From: CAYRWM01 sp964428055 | GTDB lineage: Bacteria; Bacillota; Clostridia; Christensenellales; Christensenellaceae | Assembly: GCA_964428055.1 (NCBI GenBank) | Contig: CAYRWM010000012.1 | Span: 1-46,964, forward strand | DNA length: 46,964 bases | Direction: 5' to 3' | Part shown: one piece after another, positions 1 to 9,280 of the stretch | Position numbering within the stretch: position 1 is the first letter of the stretch | How the letters are laid out: each line of letters begins with the position of its first letter | Translations under genes and position numbers: made by a program | The notes under the pieces: generated by a model | What the model was told of the DNA's origin: nothing | What the model saw: the letters and a program-made list of their open reading frames with translations, nothing else | Database searches by the model: none

Positions 1-73
1 GAACCCTCGCGCCGGTCACCCGACCTACACCCTTAGCAGGGGCGCCTCTTCAGCCGTACTTGAGTACTTCTCC
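1..73 (-). tRNA. tRNA-Ser(GCU), 3' end cut by window edge
   Basis: Read on the minus strand from 73, the sequence opens with GGAGAAGTACTCAAG, the usual start of a class II serine tRNA. The anticodon loop CTGCTAA has the anticodon GCT (complement of 35-37). A long variable arm follows, and the T-arm start GGGTTC runs into the window edge, so the acceptor 3' strand is missing. It reads AGC/AGU serine codons and nothing suggests a suppressor. A second serine tRNA lies 37 bases upstream in the same direction, so the two are probably co-transcribed. Confidence 0.9.
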
Positions 74-110
74 TTGGCTGTAGCTGATATAATACTATTT
101 AATAAATGAA

Positions 111-199
111 TGGCGGAGAGGGTGGGATTCGAACCCACGTGCCCTTGCGGACAAACGGTTTTCAAGACCGCCTCGTTATGACCACTTCGATACCTCTCC
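111..199 (-). tRNA. tRNA-Ser(UGA)
   Basis: The minus strand shows a full class II serine tRNA. The acceptor stem GGAGAGG pairs with CCTCTCC, the anticodon loop CTTGAAA carries TGA (complement of 162-164), there is a long variable arm, the T-loop contains GGTTCGAATCC, and a CCA end is encoded at 111-113. It reads UCA and other UCN codons. The anticodon is normal, so it does not explain the rpoB stop codons. Confidence 0.95.
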
Positions 200-262
200 G
201 GGTTTGCTGCCGAATGGAATCGGCACTTGTTTATGATATAGTCTTTGACCTGTTTTGTCAAT

Positions 263-299
263 ATATAAAACAGATCGGCCTCCCTGCAGAAGACCGATC
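263..299 (-). terminator. Probable murC terminator
   Basis: On the minus strand just after the murC stop, GATCGGTC can pair with GGCCGATC (one G-T pair) around an 11-base loop. It is followed by TGTTTTATATAT, an imperfect U-rich tail. This fits an intrinsic terminator between murC and the serine tRNA genes. Confidence 0.6.
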
Positions 300-316
300 C
301 GATAGCTTAAATTCTG

Positions 317-1693
317 TCAGTCTTCAAAGAAGACGAGCTGCTGTTTGTTGACATCCCCGGAACCCAGCGTCAGCACCATATCGCCTTCATTCCAGTTTCT
401 GAGAAGGTAGTTTTTGATCTCGTTGAATGTTGCAAGGTATTTTGCGTTGTGCGTGTTCTTGTTTATTTCATCAACGAGGTCGGTCGCATGAATGTCTCCT
501 GTATCTATATCTCTTCCGGGATAAAGATCCGGTACCAGGACTTCATCAGCAAGTGAGAAGCTTACGCCGTATTTCTCCTTGAGCGTTCTGGCTCTTGTGT
601 ATGAGTTGCACTGGAATACCACCCAGAGCTTGTTATGCTTTACTTTTGCTGCTCCCTCAAGACATGACTGGATCTCGCTTGGATGATGTGCGTAGTCATG
701 ATACACCTTGACTCCGTCGCGCTCCCCTACAAATTCAAACCTTCTGCCGGCGAGTGAATAATCATCCAGAGCCATTGCGCATGTCTCAAGATCTATGCCG
801 AATATCTCATGGGCGCATACCGTGGCGGCGAGAGCATTGTACAGGTTGTACGTTCCGGGAACATTTAGTTTAACATGCTGTCTCTGTCCGTCTTTAGAAT
901 ATATATTGCAGCTCCCGAATCCTCTGTCATCAAACTCAATACCGTCAATGTTCCAGTCGCTGTTGTCCGTTCCGTATGTGACGACTCTGCATCCCGAAGC
1001 GGGGACGAGCTTTGAAGCCAGTTCATCGGATTCGTTCTTAACGAATATGCCGTCAGAGGGAAGCTTGTTGACGAACTCCTGAAACGTATCGAATATTTCG
1101 TTTATATCCTTGTAGCAGTCAAGATGATCGTCATCTATGTTGTTGACCAGTATGTATTTGGGTTTCATGGTGAGAAAACTCTTTACATACTCGCATGCTT
1201 CAGTTATAAAGACATCGCTGTGGCCTATCTTGATCCCTCCGTCAAGGAAATCAACTATGCCGCCGACATGGACTGTGCTGTCGCGCCCTGCTTCCTGCAT
1301 TATGAGAGCAAGCATGGATGTTATCGTGGTCTTTCCGTGGCAGCCTGATATGCACGTCACTTCCTTGTATTCGGATGACAGGAGTCCCAGGAGCTTTGAC
1401 CTTTCTATGAGCGGTATACCGTTCGCTGTTGCGTATGCGTATTCCGGGTTAATAGGCTTGATAGCCGCTGAGAATACGACTGCGTCCGCATCATATATAT
1501 TCTCTTTTGAATGTCCGATGGTGTAATCGATGCCGGCTTTTTTAAGTCTTGCCGTGTATGCTGATTCCTTGATATCGCTGCCGGTTACTTTGAAGCCGTT
1601 ATGCTTCATGATGAGGGCGAGTCCGCTCATTGAGCAGCCGCCGATTCCTATGAAATGAAAGTGTTTTCCTTTGAATTCGCTTAAGTCAATCAT
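317..1693 (-). CDS. murC: UDP-N-acetylmuramate--L-alanine ligase
   Basis: This is the cytoplasmic Mur ligase that adds the first L-Ala to UDP-MurNAc in peptidoglycan precursor synthesis. The roughly 458-residue length is normal for MurC. The N-terminal Rossmann motif HFIGIGGCSMSGLA (about 13-26) is the typical MurC UDP-sugar binding start. The ATP loop is ISGCHGKTT (about 115-123); most MurCs have GTHGKTT, so the Thr-to-Cys change is a small oddity. HDYAHHPSEI in the C-terminal half is the MurC family signature. An upstream in-frame TTG at 1711 exists, but the ATG at 1693 has AAGGAG seven bases before it and gives the usual MIDL-type start, so it is preferred. The gene diverges from spoVG, with its own promoter at 1723-1751. 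Confidence 0.95.
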   Translation of the reverse strand: MIDLSEFKGKHFHFIGIGGCSMSGLALIMKHNGFKVTGSDIKESAYTARLKKAGIDYTIGHSKENIYDADAVVFSAAIKPINPEYAYATANGIPLIERSKLLGLLSSEYKEVTCISGCHGKTTITSMLALIMQEAGRDSTVHVGGIVDFLDGGIKIGHSDVFITEACEYVKSFLTMKPKYILVNNIDDDHLDCYKDINEIFDTFQEFVNKLPSDGIFVKNESDELASKLVPASGCRVVTYGTDNSDWNIDGIEFDDRGFGSCNIYSKDGQRQHVKLNVPGTYNLYNALAATVCAHEIFGIDLETCAMALDDYSLAGRRFEFVGERDGVKVYHDYAHHPSEIQSCLEGAAKVKHNKLWVVFQCNSYTRARTLKEKYGVSFSLADEVLVPDLYPGRDIDTGDIHATDLVDEINKNTHNAKYLATFNEIKNYLLRNWNEGDMVLTLGSGDVNKQQLVFFED

Positions 1694-1722
1694 CCGGGTT
1701 CTCCTTTTCAATCAACCTATTA

Positions 1723-1751
1723 ATTATACGAAAAATGGCATTATTTTTCAA
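1723..1751 (-). promoter_or_regulatory. murC sigma-A promoter
   Basis: The minus strand has TTGAAA (1751-1746), a 17-base spacer and TATAAT (1728-1723), about 30 bases upstream of the murC ATG. It is a near-consensus vegetative promoter. Confidence 0.7.
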
Positions 1752-1849
1752 TACCGCGAACGATTGTATTGAATGAATGCTGTACAGTCACAAATAAAGT
1801 GGTTTTTTGTGCAAAATTGCTTAAAAATAAAGCTTACGGCAGTCAATGG

Positions 1850-1877
1850 TTGCAAAATGTGATTTATGCTATATAAT
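1850..1877 (+). promoter_or_regulatory. spoVG promoter
   Basis: TTGCAA (1850-1855), a 16-base spacer and a perfect TATAAT (1872-1877) precede spoVG. It looks like a sigma-A promoter. In B. subtilis spoVG uses sigma-H, and no clear sigma-H site is seen here. Confidence 0.6.
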
Positions 1878-1935
1878 AGGTATTGTCACAAAAAACCTGC
1901 AAATAAATTGAGCAGACTAGAGAGGGATGGGGAAT

Positions 1936-2199
1936 ATGGAAATTACAGATATTCGCGTAAGAAAGATTGATTCCGAAGGAAAGATGAGAGCGGTCGTATC
2001 GGTCACGTTTGACGATATGTTCGTTGTACATGACATGAAGATTATCGAAGGAGAGAACGGACTGTTCATAGCGATGCCTTCAAGGAAGACGCCGAGCGGT
2101 GAGTATAAGGATATAACTCATCCGATCAATCCTCAGACGAGGGAGACGCTTCAGGCGAAGATAATCGAAGCCTACAACAATCTCGAAGACGAAGAATAA
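1936..2199 (+). CDS. spoVG: SpoVG family regulator / RNA-binding protein
   Basis: This 87-residue protein matches SpoVG, a small conserved nucleic-acid-binding regulator linked to sporulation, cell division and virulence control in Firmicutes. Visible family features are the MEITDIRVRKI start, the GLFIAMPSRK core (about 46-55), and the DITHPINPQTR stretch. An ATG at 1927 is also in frame but sits directly on the ribosome site. The ATG at 1936 has GAGGG nine bases upstream and gives the canonical start. It is monocistronic or heads the run to pth, with a terminator-like hairpin after it. SpoVG next to pth and mfd is standard Bacillus/Clostridium synteny. Confidence 0.95.
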   Translation: MEITDIRVRKIDSEGKMRAVVSVTFDDMFVVHDMKIIEGENGLFIAMPSRKTPSGEYKDITHPINPQTRETLQAKIIEAYNNLEDEE

Positions 2200-2232
2200 G
2201 ATCATATCAATGGTATGATATCAGTTACATGG

Positions 2233-2260
2233 GCGGAAACGTTTAGTTTCCGCTCTTTGT
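2233..2260 (+). terminator. Terminator after spoVG
   Basis: GCGGAAAC (2233-2240), a five-base loop and GTTTCCGC (2246-2253) form a perfect 8-bp stem followed by TCTTTGT. The tail is only moderately U-rich, so read-through into pth is possible. Confidence 0.6.
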
Positions 2261-2318
2261 ATTTATCCTTTACTGTGGTATTATTTATTAAGATGAAAAG
2301 AACAAAAAGGGGCCTTAA

Positions 2319-2882
2319 ATGAAGTTCATCTTTGGCCTGGGCAATCCGGGCATGAAGTATTCAAAGACAAGACATAATATAGGGTTCATGGCGCTCGACT
2401 GTCTGGCCAAGACATACGGAGTGCGTTTTAAGAGCACGCCCAAACTGTCCTCCAAGATAGCACTCACTGTCATAGGAGATGAGACCGCGGTGCTCGTCAA
2501 GCCGACTACATACATGAACAATTCGGGGTATGCCGTTTCAGCTGTCCTTGACTATTACGGCGGCAGTGCGGATGACATAGTGGTCATATATGATGATGCG
2601 GATATTCCTCAGGGCAGTCTCAGGATAAGAAAAAAGGGAAGTGCTGGCACGCATAACGGCATGCGCAATATCATAGAGTATCTGGAAACGGAAGATTTCA
2701 CAAGGATAAGAGTGGGTATAGGAAAGGCAAAGGAATACCTGACGCTTAAGGATCATGTGTTAAGCAAGTTTCCGAAGGATGATATCCCGGTGATGGAAGA
2801 AGCGGTCAAAAAGGCAGCCAAGGCGGCTGTATGCATACTGGAAGAGGGGCCGGAAAAGGCTCAGAGCGAATATAATGGATAG
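2319..2882 (+). CDS. pth: Peptidyl-tRNA hydrolase
   Basis: Pth releases peptides from tRNAs dropped by ribosomes, recycling tRNA in the cytoplasm. The 187-residue length is typical. The start FGLGNPG (5-11), the active-site region KTRHNIGF with catalytic His19, the substrate-binding TYMNNSG and the YDDADIPQG segment with the conserved Asp are all present. An AAAGGGG ribosome site precedes the ATG. The last eight bases overlap the start of mfd, so the two are translationally coupled, as in many Firmicutes. Confidence 0.95.
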   Translation: MKFIFGLGNPGMKYSKTRHNIGFMALDCLAKTYGVRFKSTPKLSSKIALTVIGDETAVLVKPTTYMNNSGYAVSAVLDYYGGSADDIVVIYDDADIPQGSLRIRKKGSAGTHNGMRNIIEYLETEDFTRIRVGIGKAKEYLTLKDHVLSKFPKDDIPVMEEAVKKAAKAAVCILEEGPEKAQSEYNG

Positions 2883-5800
2883 ACTCGCACCGGAAAGATT
2901 CATAGACTTCATGAGCGGTACCGAGGCGATGAAGACGCTGACGGACCGTCTCGACGGGGAAAAAACGATCTGCGCCGAAGGCATTGGTATAAATGCAAAA
3001 GGCGCTTTTTTGCATGCTCTTTCAAAAGCGTCCGGAAGGCGTATCGTTTATTTGGGACAGCCTGCGGCGGATATGGACGACCTCTGCCCAGCTGTATTCC
3101 CGGATGAGGATATTCAGTTCCGGCGTGCTGAAGAGAGGAGCCGCGAAAATGATTTCAGAGTCATAGAACTGCTCTTCGGAGACCAGGACGTAACTGTCAT
3201 ACCGGTGAACGCGATGCTTCGGCCGTATATGAGGCCGGACCGTCTGCACTCCGCTGTAAAAAGAATAGTTCCCGGAATGGAGCTGGATCCGGGCAAGCTT
3301 TTGTCAGAGCTCGTGGATATGGGCTATGAGAGAGTGGATGCGGTATACGCAAAAGGGCAGTTCGCCCAGAGGGGAGAGATCACGGATATCTTCTCTCCCT
3401 GCCATGAGCAACCTCTTAGGATTGTGTTCTTTGATATCGAGGTTGAGACGGCAAAGTATTTCGATCCCGACACCCAGAGCGCTTCGGGAGGTCCGCTTGA
3501 AGAAGCATGCATATACCCTGCGTCACCGTATATGCTTTCGGAATCCGAAAAAGAAAAAGCAGCCGGGTATTTCAGGAACTTTACCGGCGTTGACAGTGCG
3601 GCCGGCGGAGCCGCTGCAGAATACATAATATCGCTTGAAGAGAGCGGGACATTTTCGAATATCGACAGTTTCTTTAATTCATTTGCCGACAGCTGCACGG
3701 TCATGGAGTATTTTGACGGTGCGGTATTTGTCGTAGACTCGATGAAGATGCTCGCAGCGGCTGTTGAAGCATCGGGTGAGGCCGCACTCAAAGCTTACGG
3801 CGAGCTTGAAAAAGAGGGAGAAGTTTTCCCCGCACAAAGGTCCGCTCTGATGAGTATGGCTGATGTTGAGAGCTCTCTTTCAGGACCAGTCATAGACATA
3901 GGCGCGCTGTCAAGGAAACCGGATATAGACTTCGGCATGAGGAGTCCTGTTGGATTCGGCGGGAATATCGCGGAACTAGCGAGGAGCCTTAAGGAACGCG
4001 CCGGCCAGGGTTGGCAGGTTCTGCTCGCGGTCGGAGGAAAGGCCGAGTCGCTCTCCAGGGCTCTAATGGATATGGATATAATAGCTCCCGTGGATTCGGT
4101 CAAGGCAGCTGTATGCTGTCTTACCGAGAGACTGATCGGAGGTTATGAGTTCTCATCCGAGAAGGTTCTGTTCCTGGGCGAGGGCGATGTTTACAATGTC
4201 GTCAGAAAAAGGAAGCAGAAAGAGAAAAAGGAAATGGACCGCAGTGACGAGGAACTCTTTGCCGAACTCAAGGCAGGGGATTACGTCGTACATGAGGTCC
4301 ACGGTAGAGGCAGATATCTGGGATTAAAGACCATGGAAGCCGCCGGGACTGTCGGAGAATATCTCGAACTTGAGTACAGAGACGGCGACAGGCTCTTTAT
4401 TCCTACATCGCAGATAGGAAGGATACAGAAATACATCGGCAGTGAGGACGGAGAGCCGATGCTCTCCAGACTCGGAGGAAAGGAATGGGAGAGCGCAAAG
4501 AGCAAGGCCAGAGAATCCGTAAAGAAGCTCGCGTTCGATCTTGTTGAACTCTATTCAGGCAGATACGGTAATTCGGGATATGCTTTCGGTCCGGATACGG
4601 TATGGCAGGCTCAGTTTGAGGACGGATTCGAGTACGAACTCACGGACGGGCAGGCGCGCAGTCTTATGGAGATAAAGGCCGATATGGAATCCGGGAAAGT
4701 CATGGACAGGCTCCTTTTGGGTGATGTCGGCTACGGTAAAACGGAACTTGCGGCTAGGGCAGCATTCAAAGCAGTTATGGACGGCAAGCAGGTATGTATG
4801 CTGGTGCCGACAACACTGCTCGCTCGTCAGCACGGTATGACTTTCCGTGAACGATTCGCGGGTTTCCCCGTGACGGTGGAAGTGCTTTCGCGCAACTCCG
4901 GCAAACGTGCCGATGAGATAAAGGAGGGACTAAAATCCGGCAAAGTGGATATAGTCATAGGAACGCACAAGCTCCTGTCGGATTCAGTAGGTTTTTCAGA
5001 TCTCGGACTTCTCATAATAGATGAGGAACAGAGATTCGGTGTGAGCCACAAGGAAAAGATAAAATTGCTCAAAAAGAACGTGGATACGCTGACTCTGTCG
5101 GCTACACCGATACCCAGGACGCTTGAGATGTCTCTCATCGGAGTCAGAGATCTTTCCATGATAAAGACACCTCCCGTTTTCCGTAAGGAACCTGTGGCAT
5201 ACGTCATAAGGTATTCTGAGAGCCTTGTTAGAGAAGCGGTCCGCAAGGAAATCGGAAGAGGCGGACAAGTATATTTTGTGGTGCGTCAGGTTCAGCAGAT
5301 ACCCAGGATGCTTGAGGAGCTCAGGCGGATAGTCCCGGAAGCCAGGATAGACGTTGCCCACGGACAGATGTCAGGCACAGAGATGGAAAAGGCCGTGACG
5401 TCATTCATCGATGGTGAGACCGATATACTGCTCTGCACGACGATAATAGAGTCCGGTATAGATATACCTGCGGTCAACACGATAATAGTATATGAAGCCG
5501 ACAGGTTCGGTCTGTCTCAGCTGTATCAGCTGAGGGGCAGAGTCGGGAGAATGGACAAGACGCCTTACGCATATTTCACCTTCCTTTCAGAGAACATGGG
5601 CGAGAACGCAAAAAAGAGGCTCGCCGCCATTAAGGAATTCACGTCTCTCGGATCCGGCTTCAAGATAGCGATGAGGGATCTGCAGATAAGGGGCGCTGGG
5701 AATCTGCTCGGGCCCGAGCAGAGCGGGCATATGGCATCCGTGGGTTATACCATGTACTGCAAGATGATGAAGGATGCCGTAAACGCGGCGAAAGGAAAGC

Positions 5801-6249
5801 CCCAGGAGGAACCGGAGATAGATACTACGGTGGATCTGGGTGTTCCGGCTTTCATACCGTCATCATATATAGACAACGATGCGCTCAAGCTTGACGTATA
5901 CAAGAGCATTGCCCGTGTTGGCAGCCTTGACGATGCAAAGGAAGTATCGGCAGGGCTTGCCGACAGATACGGAAGGATGCCCGAGGAAGTCAACAACCTC
6001 ATGGTCTCAGCTGTAGTAAAGAAATATGCGTCCTCAGCCGGTATCGCGAGCGTCATCAAAAAGGGCGGCGTGACCGAGCTCATATATGACAAAAGTGTAA
6101 ATTTTGATCTTGAGAAACTGATGCGTTTCCTTCAGGAGAACAGAAAAATGGCTCAACTAAGGGCTACAACGCCTCCGGCGGTTCTTCTGAAGGCTGAAAA
6201 TATAAAAGGGATGCTGTCCTTCTTGAGCGGGCTCAAGCATTGCAAATAG
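2875..6249 (+). CDS. mfd: Transcription-repair coupling factor
   Basis: Mfd removes RNA polymerase stalled at DNA lesions and recruits UvrA. At 1124 residues it is full length. The order is: an N-terminal UvrB-like region; a CarD-like polymerase-interacting domain from about 460 (GDYVVHEVHGRGRYLG); a RecG-like helicase with Walker A GDVGYGKTE (about 616-624), DEEQ (about 716-719) and SATPIPRTL; motif VI QLRGRVGR; and a C-terminal UvrA-binding/inhibitory domain (TRCF). It overlaps pth. The -35 box of the prsA promoter overlaps its stop codon. Confidence 0.97.
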   Translation: MDRLAPERFIDFMSGTEAMKTLTDRLDGEKTICAEGIGINAKGAFLHALSKASGRRIVYLGQPAADMDDLCPAVFPDEDIQFRRAEERSRENDFRVIELLFGDQDVTVIPVNAMLRPYMRPDRLHSAVKRIVPGMELDPGKLLSELVDMGYERVDAVYAKGQFAQRGEITDIFSPCHEQPLRIVFFDIEVETAKYFDPDTQSASGGPLEEACIYPASPYMLSESEKEKAAGYFRNFTGVDSAAGGAAAEYIISLEESGTFSNIDSFFNSFADSCTVMEYFDGAVFVVDSMKMLAAAVEASGEAALKAYGELEKEGEVFPAQRSALMSMADVESSLSGPVIDIGALSRKPDIDFGMRSPVGFGGNIAELARSLKERAGQGWQVLLAVGGKAESLSRALMDMDIIAPVDSVKAAVCCLTERLIGGYEFSSEKVLFLGEGDVYNVVRKRKQKEKKEMDRSDEELFAELKAGDYVVHEVHGRGRYLGLKTMEAAGTVGEYLELEYRDGDRLFIPTSQIGRIQKYIGSEDGEPMLSRLGGKEWESAKSKARESVKKLAFDLVELYSGRYGNSGYAFGPDTVWQAQFEDGFEYELTDGQARSLMEIKADMESGKVMDRLLLGDVGYGKTELAARAAFKAVMDGKQVCMLVPTTLLARQHGMTFRERFAGFPVTVEVLSRNSGKRADEIKEGLKSGKVDIVIGTHKLLSDSVGFSDLGLLIIDEEQRFGVSHKEKIKLLKKNVDTLTLSATPIPRTLEMSLIGVRDLSMIKTPPVFRKEPVAYVIRYSESLVREAVRKEIGRGGQVYFVVRQVQQIPRMLEELRRIVPEARIDVAHGQMSGTEMEKAVTSFIDGETDILLCTTIIESGIDIPAVNTIIVYEADRFGLSQLYQLRGRVGRMDKTPYAYFTFLSENMGENAKKRLAAIKEFTSLGSGFKIAMRDLQIRGAGNLLGPEQSGHMASVGYTMYCKMMKDAVNAAKGKPQEEPEIDTTVDLGVPAFIPSSYIDNDALKLDVYKSIARVGSLDDAKEVSAGLADRYGRMPEEVNNLMVSAVVKKYASSAGIASVIKKGGVTELIYDKSVNFDLEKLMRFLQENRKMAQLRATTPPAVLLKAENIKGMLSFLSGLKHCK

Positions 6250-6268
6250 CGCTTTAAGATAGTATAAT
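6240..6268 (+). promoter_or_regulatory. prsA promoter overlapping the mfd stop
   Basis: TTGCAA (6240-6245), 17 bases and TATAAT (6263-6268). The -35 box sits across the last codons and stop of mfd, so prsA can be transcribed independently of the repair gene. Confidence 0.65.
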
Positions 6269-6304
6269 ACACTTGTTTTTTTATAAGACCGGAGGGTTAT
6301 TACG

Positions 6305-7561
6305 ATGTTAAAGAAAAATATGATAAGGATAGTAGTCATATGCGTAGCGATGATAATGATCCTTTCCTGTTTCGGATGTTCGATGGTATCCGTGAATGAA
6401 GATAAACGGAACAGCCAGGTGGTTGCCACGGCAAACGGAACAGATATAACATACTCACAGTATAAGGTGAAGTTCGATCAGACTCTGTACAGCGATTACG
6501 GTTATTCTACAGATCAGTTTGAAGCTCTCGATAATGAACAGAAGTCAAAGATCCGCGAAGGTATCCTTAAAGAGCTGGTGGACAGGGAACTCGAATACCA
6601 GAAGGCTATCGAAGAAGGATATGCACTTACTGACGAACAGACGGAAGAACTCAGGAAACAGTTCAAGGATGAAGTCGACAATCTCGGACCCAACTACAGA
6701 TCTGTTCTCGAGATGGGCGGTAAATACACTGATGCCGAGATGGATAAGATGGTCGAGGAATATGTGACCATGCAGCTCGGAACCGATTTCGACTGGGACA
6801 AGTCGTTTGAGGAAGTCTGCAAATCCGAAGTTGTTGGCAACTATGAAGCCGACCTCAAGTCGAAAGTTGAAGTCACAGAGGACGAGATCAAGGACTACTA
6901 TAATCTGAATGTCGAGAACCAGAAGAATATGCTGGAGCCCAGTGAAGACGGACAGCAGTCATCATACGGACTGCTCGAGACTTTCGGTTCGGAAGTGTAT
7001 GTGTACCCGGATGACGTGAGACGCATACAGCATCTGCTGATCGGTTTTGATGATGAGACGAGGAACAGGATCCTGGCCTACAGGGGCACGGATGATGCAG
7101 AGGCTGACAAACTAAGAGATGAAGCCCTTGCGGAAGTAAAGGACAAGGCCGATGAGGCATATGCCAAGGTCAAAGCTGAAAAGGACATGACTGCCGAAAA
7201 GTTCGCGGAGCTCATGGATGAGTATGGTACAGATCAGTCGGCGGTGTACGGCGATAACAGACTCGAAGGCTATATCGTGCATTCATATTCATCGACCAAT
7301 GATTTCCCGCAGGAATTCCTGGACAAGGCTCTTGCCATGACTGAGGTCGGTGAAGTGAGCGATATGTTCGTATCCGATTACGGGTATGAGATCTTAAGAC
7401 TTGCAAGCTTCCCTGATCCCGTAAGGCCCCTGGACGAGATGCGTGATACGATCGAGGACGCTCTCAGGACTCAGAAAGAAAACCAGGTCCTGACCGAAAA
7501 GCGCACGGAGCTGGAGGAAGCGGCAAATATCGATTATCACTACGACAGACTGGCGGACTAA
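6305..7561 (+). CDS. prsA: PrsA/SurA-like peptidyl-prolyl isomerase lipoprotein
   Basis: This is a likely membrane-anchored foldase helping secreted proteins fold outside the membrane. It has a positively charged start and a hydrophobic segment ending in MILSCFGC, so lipidation at Cys23 or Cys26 is likely. A SurA/PrsA N-terminal helical region follows, with the typical ATANGTDITYSQY start. A parvulin-type PpiC domain lies near 225-375, opening with RRIQHLLIGF and closing with YGYEILRLASF. The parvulin region contains an Asp/Glu/Lys-rich helical insert around 245-295. It has a GGAGGG ribosome site. The place after mfd matches the slot often held by PrsA in Clostridia. Confidence 0.85.
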   Translation: MLKKNMIRIVVICVAMIMILSCFGCSMVSVNEDKRNSQVVATANGTDITYSQYKVKFDQTLYSDYGYSTDQFEALDNEQKSKIREGILKELVDRELEYQKAIEEGYALTDEQTEELRKQFKDEVDNLGPNYRSVLEMGGKYTDAEMDKMVEEYVTMQLGTDFDWDKSFEEVCKSEVVGNYEADLKSKVEVTEDEIKDYYNLNVENQKNMLEPSEDGQQSSYGLLETFGSEVYVYPDDVRRIQHLLIGFDDETRNRILAYRGTDDAEADKLRDEALAEVKDKADEAYAKVKAEKDMTAEKFAELMDEYGTDQSAVYGDNRLEGYIVHSYSSTNDFPQEFLDKALAMTEVGEVSDMFVSDYGYEILRLASFPDPVRPLDEMRDTIEDALRTQKENQVLTEKRTELEEAANIDYHYDRLAD

Positions 7562-7573
7562 AAAAGAACACTT

Positions 7574-7605
7574 AAAAGCAAAGCTGCATGCGGCTTTGCT
7601 TTTTT
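7574..7605 (+). terminator. prsA terminator
   Basis: AAAAGCAAAGC (7574-7584) pairs with GCTTTGCTTTT (7593-7603) around an 8-base loop and is followed by more T. This is a strong intrinsic terminator. Its descending arm also holds the -35 box for the next gene. Confidence 0.85.
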
Positions 7606-7624
7606 CTTTGTAAAAAAGTATAAT
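7596..7624 (+). promoter_or_regulatory. yabM promoter nested in the terminator
   Basis: TTGCTT (7596-7601), 17 bases and TATAAT (7619-7624). The -35 element lies in the descending arm of the preceding terminator. Confidence 0.5.
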
Positions 7625-7663
7625 ATACAAGGCTTAGTAACTAAGAGGGGTTTTTAAGACTTT

Positions 7664-9280
7664 ATGAGTGAAAAACAGAAGAGCTTTGTGAAAGGCGCGG
7701 CCGTCCTTATGGTGGCCGGTCTCATAGTCAAGATACTCGGCGCTCTCTACAGGATACCGCTTACCAGCGCTATAACCACGACGGGCATGGGATACTACAA
7801 TGTTGCGTACCCCATTTACGCCACGCTCCTGGTCGTATCAACAGCGGGTCTTCCTGTCGCGATATCCAAGATAGTATCCGAGCATATCGCCATGGGTGAC
7901 TATACAGGCGCGCATAACGTTTTCAGGGTCGCACGGCGGGTGCTCCTTCTGCTGGGCATAATCATGACTGCGGTCATGCTCCTTTTATCAGGACCCATAT
8001 CGAATGCGGTCATGCAGGAAAAGAGCATTTATTCGCTTCTGGCGATCTCACCCGCACTGTTCTTTGTTTCTATACTTTCAGCGTACAGAGGCTACTTCCA
8101 GGGCATGCAGATGATGGGGCCGACAGCAATAACACAGGTCATCGAGCAGGTGTTCAAGCTGGTCATGGGTCTGTCTCTTGCTTATGCCTGGCTGCCAATG
8201 GGCGTTGAGTACGGTGCTGCCGGCGCTCTTGTCGGCGTTGTGATAAGCGAGGTTGCCGCTCTTATAGTTATTATGCTCATATACGGCGGAAACAGGAAAG
8301 CCATCATGTCGCGTGTGGATCCGAATCATCTCACAAAGAAGGATCTGCACTTTAAGTTCAATGTAATGAAACTCTTAAAGATTGCCGTACCCGTAACACT
8401 CGGCGCATGCATAATGCCCATAGTCGTTGCGATCGATTCCGGCGTCGTATCCACAAACCTTCAGTATATAGGATATTCAGCCGAGCAGGCTGCTTCCATG
8501 TACGGCACACTGACCGGCGTTGTCAACACTCTTGTTAACATGCCTGCCGTGCTCTCATCCGCTCTCGCTATGAGTCTTGTGCCTGCCATATCCGAGGCCG
8601 TTGCAAAGAAAAACGGCCCGCTCGTAAGATCGCGTGTCAGTTTCGGAGTTAAACTGGCTATCTTAGTCGGACTTCCGGCGGCGGTCGGATTCATACTCCT
8701 CGGACAGCCGATAATCAGGATGCTGTACAGGAGTCTCGGTGCGGACGAGTTAGCTCTTGCGACATCGCTCATGCAGATGCTGTCCTTGAGCATACTGTTC
8801 CTGACGCTCGTGCAGACGACGAACGCACTGCTCCAGGGCATGGGACATCCCGTAAAGCCCGTCATAAGCCTTGCGGTCGGCGCGGGCGTAAAAGTCGTGC
8901 TGAGCATTGTCCTGATAAGAATACCGGAGATCAACGTAATGGGTGCCGTTTACGGTACGATGGCATGTTATATTATAGCGGCAATAATGAACCTGATATT
9001 CGTGCACCAGGAGTCGCACTTCAAGGCCAGCGCGAAGAACCATGTATTAAAGCCTATAGCCGCGACTGCGGTGATGGGTGTCGTCGCATATCTCGTCTAC
9101 AGAGTGCTCGGCGACAAATCCAACACACTCGGAGTCATCTGCGCAATAGTCGCAGCGCTCATAGTATATTTCATAATAATATTTGCACTCCGTACTCTTA
9201 CCGATGAGGAACTGGCACTTATGCCGGGCGGCGGAAGACTGAGAAGGATCGCCGCAAAATTCGGGAGACGCGGAAGATGA
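7664..9280 (+). CDS. yabM: MOP-superfamily flippase (YabM/SpoVB/MurJ-like)
   Basis: A 538-residue multi-pass membrane protein with about 14 hydrophobic segments, of the polysaccharide/lipid II flippase group (MviN/MATE fold). The start is typical: FVKGAAVLMVAGLIVKILGA, with conserved GALYRIPL and MGYYNVAYPIY. Synteny mfd-yabM-yabN-rqcP is the B. subtilis order, which favours YabM over the sporulation paralogue SpoVB. Some Firmicute relatives flip lipid II, but the substrate here is not settled by sequence. AAGAGGGG lies 13 bases before the ATG. The stop overlaps the next start as ATGA. Confidence 0.85.
   Translation: MSEKQKSFVKGAAVLMVAGLIVKILGALYRIPLTSAITTTGMGYYNVAYPIYATLLVVSTAGLPVAISKIVSEHIAMGDYTGAHNVFRVARRVLLLLGIIMTAVMLLLSGPISNAVMQEKSIYSLLAISPALFFVSILSAYRGYFQGMQMMGPTAITQVIEQVFKLVMGLSLAYAWLPMGVEYGAAGALVGVVISEVAALIVIMLIYGGNRKAIMSRVDPNHLTKKDLHFKFNVMKLLKIAVPVTLGACIMPIVVAIDSGVVSTNLQYIGYSAEQAASMYGTLTGVVNTLVNMPAVLSSALAMSLVPAISEAVAKKNGPLVRSRVSFGVKLAILVGLPAAVGFILLGQPIIRMLYRSLGADELALATSLMQMLSLSILFLTLVQTTNALLQGMGHPVKPVISLAVGAGVKVVLSIVLIRIPEINVMGAVYGTMACYIIAAIMNLIFVHQESHFKASAKNHVLKPIAATAVMGVVAYLVYRVLGDKSNTLGVICAIVAALIVYFIIIFALRTLTDEELALMPGGGRLRRIAAKFGRRGR

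Noticed and set aside
1..199. Suppressor serine tRNA that could read the TAA at a Ser position in rpoB
   Set aside because: The two tRNA-Ser genes have ordinary GCU and UGA anticodons.
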